Source: Girardinichthys multiradiatus (Eukaryota; Chordata; Actinopteri; Cyprinodontiformes; Goodeidae). From it: a DNA stretch of 64,000 nucleotides. The translations under genes and the position numbers were made by a program. Shown here piece by piece: positions 58,701 to 64,000 of the stretch (positions are counted from its first letter, which is position 1; every line of letters begins with the position of its first letter). Location of the stretch: assembly GCF_021462225.1 (NCBI RefSeq), contig NC_061802.1, positions 8,389,859 through 8,453,858 on the forward strand, read 5' to 3'. The notes below the pieces were generated by a model that made no database searches, had not been told where the DNA came from, and saw only the letters and a list, made by a program, of their open reading frames with translations.

Positions 58701-61156
58701 TTAATAGACTCCAGGGGTCAACATCCAACAGAGATGTCATCTAATCTGTAAACCAGCACCTGTTTTTCAGACATTAGTGTAAACTTGGTTTAACTGACAT
58801 TATATGGCCAGTCATAATCAATGACCTGAAGCTGCATATTTCAAATTAACAATGTTTCTGCACATCTGATGCTGGTAAGGATTTCCGCAGGTTACCAGGG
58901 TGATGGACCTCAGTACGGACTGAAAAAGCTTTGTAATACTGAAAACCCAAAGCTGAACTTGAAGTTACCTCGGTAAGCCATTAATCCCATTTTTCATTAC
59001 AGGCCCAGTCTAATAGTGACGGTTCCAGTACAATATTTGAAGAGAGTTGATGAATAAAAGGAAGAAATGAGTCCAGAAGAGCATTAGAAAGGGCATACGT
59101 GGAAAAAGGAGAAAAACAAGACAAGGAAGCCAAATCTAAAGAGGCACTTTAGAAATCATCTTGCATTGAAGGATCTTGTTGTGTTGCTGCACGTTTCACC
59201 GAATGGTAGCAGATGACTGGGAAGCAGACTTTATGTAAAGTAGTTAATTCAAAGGAGTGGGAGAAAAAGAATATGTGAATGAAAGAGGGAGAGAGAGCAA
59301 AGCAGAGAAAAACAGAGACACAGGCAAACCCTTTATGGTGCATAGAAAAAGTGTGAAAGGAGGAGTTAATGCCTCCTGTTGGTTTGAATAGAAGGACCCC
59401 ATGTCCTAAATGCTGTTAAATGAACAACTCCTGACCTAAAAGAGCCTTTTAATTAGTAGAACCACCAGTTAGGTGTTTGGACAGCTTATGATGTGAAAGT
59501 GAGAAATGCTCATCCTCTCGGTACTGTATTAAGTTATGCTGAATGTGTTCAAACCTTGGATGGCTATCAGTTACACAGTCATATAGGAAAATCTTTGATC
59601 AAACTCAACAGCAGCTTAGTTAGAAAGTTAAATTAAACTAAAAATAAATTAAATATAAATGAGGAAATTGTGTTGCAACAACATTTTGGGGTGTCCATGC
59701 CTGATAATTACATTTGAAGATGTGACCTCTACTGATTGTGAAAACAACCATAGGCAAAGAGAAAAAAATGGCATCCGTTAACATAAATATGGCTTAGAAC
59801 ATTTTTCTGCTTGATTTAAATTTTTTTTAACAATAAGTTAAGAGTTTGATTGCAACCTCTTTGTCATCGGTCATGTTTACCCCTAACATTTTCTGTGTGT
59901 TTTATTTAAGATGTAATTTTATATCTCCGGCAATTTAGCCTAGTAGTGCCCCTTCCTAATCTTAGCAATAAAGTATAAAATAGTCAGTGACATCATATAC
60001 TTACCCTGCCAGGACAATACTTACAATATTTACAAGTTAAAGCCAAGATGGGTTTAAACTAGTTTGAGGTAATTGAAAGGTCATATTAAGTATTTAAATT
60101 CTGAGATGTGTAGTCCCTTTTTCCATTTCTAGGGTGCATCAGATGCACATTCTTATGGTTTGTAGAGGGTGAAAACTTCTATGTTTCTGTACTTGTGGTA
60201 TTAGTAGATTAGAATATATTTTAGCTTAGATTTGGACCATGACAGTTGTTGGATTTCTTTAGCATTTAAAAAGTTTGATTAACACATTTTAAACATGTTA
60301 GCAAACCCGTTTGGCATTGTTTTGGCTCCTTCCACAATTGCTTTGCAAAGGAAACAAAAAAAAGGCTCCAATCTTTCTTTTTCCATTGACAGATCACTAG
60401 TCAGGGCAGTTCATGAGGAAATTTGGCAGTTTCTAGTGATTGGCCAATTTCACAGTGCATCTCTTGATGTGCCCTGAGCAGGGAGCGGCCAATAAAAAAC
60501 TGAAGATGTCCAATCTTTTTCTAATCAGTGATTGCACCATATGTAAGCAATGCCATTCGTTGAAGTTTGACAGCAAGTTTAAAACTGCAGCCAGGGGATA
60601 AAAGAGATTTAACAAGCTAACAGGAAACTGTATTATCTACAAAAGGTTAAAACATTTCTGTGGTTCTTTTGGACTGAGGGAGCGAGAGAGCGCAATACCT
60701 AAAGCAGATAACAAGAAGGCTGAACAAAGTACACAGAATGTGTAAAGTATTGTGCTAATACCTAATAAAACAAACAGGCAATTGCCGCAATTCTGCGCAT
60801 GTCTCTTTAGTAAGCAAATGCACCTTCTGCAACCTCTGCTGTATTTTCTGGTATACACATTAAGTCTTGTTACAGAAGGTTCTCTTGCTGCAATGTGACT
60901 TACTGTCTGAACTAGGACATGCTGAATTTGGAAATTCTAGCAGCCTTTTTGTAGCTTTGGAGGCTCTACATTTTCTAGGGAATACACACAAAAACTCATT
61001 TTAGTAATGCTAGCTGCAATAACAATGCTAATTGTTAGGATTAAGTTTTAAATACATAATAATTTTGTCACATAGTTTGATGTTGCCTTGCTATTAATCA
61101 ATAAAATGAATTACTGCTAATGGCCAGAATAAACATTTTTTAAGCTGTATATTAAA

Positions 61157-61681
61157 GGCCCTGTTTACACTTTTCCGTTTTCACCAGAAAACGTGTTCCA
61201 GTGTAATGGTTTGAAAACATCACGATCTAAATTGTCGTGTACATGGAAAAAATTGAATCTTTCTTATGTGGAAGCCCTGGCTCAGGCGCAATATGACTGA
61301 AATCAGTAGTAATTAATTCACGAGCACAGCATAACGACTGCCGACCAGCTTAAAACCAACGGAAGACGAAGATATCAACAATAACAATGGCAGAATGCAG
61401 AGTACCTACTTGTGCTGCTGACTCTTTTGAATCTAACAACGGTTCTCCAAGAACGTGCTCATTTTCTTTCCCGTTTTGTAAACAGAAAGTGTTGTGCGTG
61501 TTAAGTTTCAAAGAACATACCACCTACTAGTGGTGGGGGAATTACACCATTTTCACATCTCCACTTTTGCTGTGTGAATGGAGATTGAGTTTAAAATGTT
61601 TTCACGTAGACATGTTTATAGAAACAGCAAAAAAAAAAAAAAATCACGTTTTCAAAGGATTGCTGTCTTGTAAGCAGGGCC
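61157..61681. mobile_element. Short inverted-repeat element (MITE candidate)
   Basis: The left end GGCCCTGTTTACACTTTTCC and the right end, read inverted, GGCCCTGCTTACAAGACAGC share the first ten or so bases with one change. The interior is about 0.5 kb with paired 'gttttc' motifs, non-coding, and an A run at 61628-61642. The flanking bases (AAA on both sides) do not fix the superfamily. Confidence 0.6.
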
Positions 61682-63071
61682 AAAGAATAATCAGCCGACA
61701 TTGATATTACAGGTGAAAACCGAAGATAGTACTAATTCCCTACAACATCCATCTTCTGTTGTAAATCGCTGTCTGGATAATCTGTTTTTACTGCGATTGA
61801 GGCTGTGGAAACAGTAGGGGTAAAACAATTCCCCTTAAAGAACTCCAAGGGTTCCAGAAAAAAAGCTTTCAGAAGGTTAAACATGCCTTCATATTTGTTT
61901 TGATTTAGGCCCCGGTTCGTTTTACTATTTCCTCATAAAGCCTACTCATTTTGACCCTACTAAATGGATTTAAGTTCCTCAACAGGTTTATTTTCATTGC
62001 ACAGATTGAGTGCAAATATTTGTCCCCACTTTGTGCTGTTCTGCAACAAAAGATTTCAGATACTTAAGCCAAAATAATCCACCTAAAGCCACTCAGCGTC
62101 AGCAAAAGAAAGTCACTGACATTTTAATTCCAGGTATTACTGCTAGTAATACAATTTCTAAGAGTTCTTCAGTAGTACTCTGAGTGGCTTTTCATAAGGC
62201 TCCCAGCTTTGACTAAGACTTCTTGCTTGTTTAGGAAAAGAAGAATCCTTGGCCAGATGACCGTGGAGAAGAGTGATAGAGTGGGACTGCTGGGTTAGGT
62301 GGAGAGAAGATGAGTGAAAGAAGCAGTTCAAGCAGAAAGAGAAGGAAAAGGGTTAAGTGGAGGCAGGTGTTCCATGACAAACCTTACAACCCCCACTTCT
62401 TCTTTGGCTTTAGTTCCCTTCACAACCAGAAGTCCACTGAGAGTTCAGAAAGTCAGCCCAAGAACAGATAGTTGTTAGTCACTTCCCTCTTTCTCTTTTA
62501 CCTTCTTTGTTAGTTCCTATGCAATCACTTTATCCTCCTGATCTAATCTGTCCGACCAAATTGTATCCTTTTCTTTTTATCCGAGGTTTCTTTCCACGGC
62601 TTCCCTTGTGTGCTCTCCCAGTTGTGGTGGGACCACCTGACTTTGTGGTTTAAAATTGTATAAAACTTGCGTCGCTTTAAGAAGATGAACAACGTTCTCT
62701 CTGCTTCACACTCCATGACCCAGCTGGCAAATTCATTTAGATTGAACTGGATTTGAAAAACAAAAACTGCGTTCTCTCATCAAGTTCCAGAGGGTTTTAA
62801 AATCTGAGCTCAATGCTGGAGATGTAAAGTACACAAATCTAATTCTGATTGCTGGTAAAAATGGGAAGCACATGATTTATGGCATTTTGTAATTTTGTTA
62901 AATGAAATGAAATCAGGCTGTGATAACGCAGGTAACCCTTTCAGAGAGAATCTCTTCCAATTGCTTTAAATTTTTGACACATTTCCTTCACAGTTTTGGT
63001 AAACCGACCTTTTTAGCTGCCTTTTCTATCCTCACATGCAATATTTTAGACATCACTAAATGGATTTTGAG
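61682..63071. other. ROR1 intron, no gene seen
   Basis: AT-rich sequence with no supported feature before the LINE pieces. Confidence 0.35.
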
Positions 63072-63650
63072 GCACAGTCGAATGCTTTCTCCAGGTCCAC
63101 AAAACACATGTGGACCGGTTGGGCAAACTCCCATGAACCCTCGAGTACCCTGTAGAGGGTATAGAGCTGGTCCAGTGTTCCACGGCCGGGACGAAAACCA
63201 CACTGCTCCTCCTGAAGCCGGGGTTCGACTATCGGCCGGACTCTCCTCTCCAATACCCTGGCGTAGGCCTTACCAGGGAGGCCGAGGAGTGTGTTACCCC
63301 TGTAGTTGGAACACACCCTCCGGTCACCCTTCTTATGTAGGGGGACCACCACCCCAGTCTGCCAATCCAAAGGCACTGTCCCCGACAGCCATGCAATGTT
63401 GAAGAGGCGTGTCAACCATGGCAGCCCCACAACATCCAAAGACTTGAGGTACTCAGGGCGTATCTCATCCAACCCCGAAGCCCTGCCACCGCGGAGCTTT
63501 TTAACCACCTCGGTGACTTCAGCCCGGGTGAAGAAAGAGTCCATCCCTGAGTCCCCAGACTCTGTTTCCACCAGGGAATGCGTGATGGCAGGATTGAGGA
63601 GATCCTCAAAGTACGTCTTCCCCCCCAGTGGGCCCACCACCTGCAGGGGG
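63072..63650 (-). pseudogene. Non-LTR retrotransposon, reverse transcriptase part
   Basis: The open - frame 63640-63056 encodes the N-terminal half of a LINE reverse transcriptase. It shows 'RGGRASGLDEIRPEYLKSL', 'LDWQTGVVVPLHKKGDRR', 'CSNYRG', the fingers motif 'EEQCGFRPGRGTLDQLY' and the first catalytic block 'DLEKAFDC'. The frame leaves LINE sequence right after this block, so the YxDD site and everything beyond are missing. The Met at its start is not a true start; the sequence is an internal piece. Confidence 0.88.
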
Positions 63651-63722
63651 ATCCATGAGGGACCGGTGCAAAGAGGATTGGGCAGCGGACGAAGGTGGAG
63701 ACCTCAGTGGCCCGATCCCCGG

Positions 63723-64000
63723 ATGCTTAGGCTGGCTCTAGGGACGTGGAATGTCACCTCGCTGGGGGGGAAGGTGCCTGAGCTTGTGCGGGAGGTCGAG
63801 AGATATCGACTAGAAATAGTTGGGCTCGCCTCCACGCACAGCGTGGGCTCTGGAACCCATCTCCTCGAGAGGGGCTGGACTCTCTTCTACTCTGGAGTGG
63901 CCCACGGGGAGAGGCGGCGGGCTGGGGTGGGTTTGCTTGTCGCCCCCCAGCTCAGCCGTCTAGTGTTGGGGTTTACCCCAGTGGATGAGAGGGTTGCATT
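63723..64000 (+). pseudogene. Non-LTR retrotransposon, endonuclease part (runs off the window)
   Basis: An open + frame from ATG 63723 to the edge (92 codons) encodes the start of an AP-type endonuclease: MLRLALGTWNVTSLGGKVPE, then 'LVREVERYRLEIVGLASTHS', 'LLERGWTLFYSGVAHGERRR' and 'AGVGLLVAPQLSRLVLGFTP'. It is on the opposite strand from the adjoining reverse-transcriptase part. The upstream 63655-63722 may be the element's 5' leader. Whether this is a separate, longer element continuing beyond the window cannot be seen. Confidence 0.82.

Larger units (their letters stand above)
37939..64000 (+). other. ROR1 intron 1 (runs off the window)
   Basis: Twenty-six kilobases without a recognisable Ig, Frizzled or Kringle exon. 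The long open frames here lack protein-like features or lie in transposons. Stretches with nothing I can name include 39591-40354, 41066-42104, 43376-44090, 45216-49150, 49742-50330, 51400-55584 and 55701-61156. Simple repeats: (TAA)n at about 52347-52364, TA-rich at 39856 and 47391, homopolymers near 43780, 43856 and 61628. Confidence 0.6.

Noticed and set aside
62920..63402. 160-residue + frame over the LINE reverse transcriptase
   Set aside because: It is antisense to clear reverse-transcriptase motifs on the - strand.

Overview
The window is vertebrate nuclear DNA, almost certainly from a teleost fish. It has small exons with GT-AG introns, long AT-rich non-coding stretches and many Tc1-like DNA transposons of kinds common in fish genomes. 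The species cannot be named from the sequence. No bacterial, viral or CRISPR-type system was found. Most of the DNA is intron, intergenic sequence or repeats.

Three host genes lie on the + strand in the order EFCAB7, PGM1, ROR1, which is also the human chromosome 1p31 order. (1) The last seven coding exons of EFCAB7 (2934-10369) encode the C-terminal half, with one canonical EF-hand; the earlier exons lie upstream of the window. (2) PGM1 (15806-27349) is complete. Eleven exons join in frame into 561 residues, with the catalytic Ser at residue 117, the split metal loop DGDG|DR and both substrate loops. (3) The first coding exon of ROR1 (37833-37938) is a signal peptide followed by a splice donor. 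The remaining 26 kb appears to be its first intron. The three products act separately: ciliary Hedgehog tethering, glycogen and glucose-phosphate metabolism, and Wnt5a-type receptor signalling. Their adjacency is conserved synteny, not an operon.

Mobile DNA, left to right: a decayed Tc1 (153-1730); a Tc1 relic and a SINE-like repeat in an EFCAB7 intron; a Tc1 element (5989-9122) split by a 1,886-bp solo-LTR-like insertion with a GGCC duplication; a decayed Tc1 upstream of PGM1 (11318-12632); two near-identical young Tc1 copies in the same orientation on either side of PGM1 exon 1 (12926-14282 and 16923-18533); decayed Tc1 elements in PGM1 introns 5 and 9; several relics between PGM1 and ROR1; and, inside the ROR1 intron, further Tc1 and hAT-like relics, a short inverted-repeat element (61157-61681) and opposite-strand pieces of a non-LTR retrotransposon at the right edge.

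The observations most worth checking are the nested LTR insertion, the young Tc1 pair (one copy has a single visible internal stop), the head-to-head LINE pieces, two unexplained duplications at 42-45 kb and an antisense exon-like block at 49.2-49.7 kb. None amounts to a clearly new biological system.
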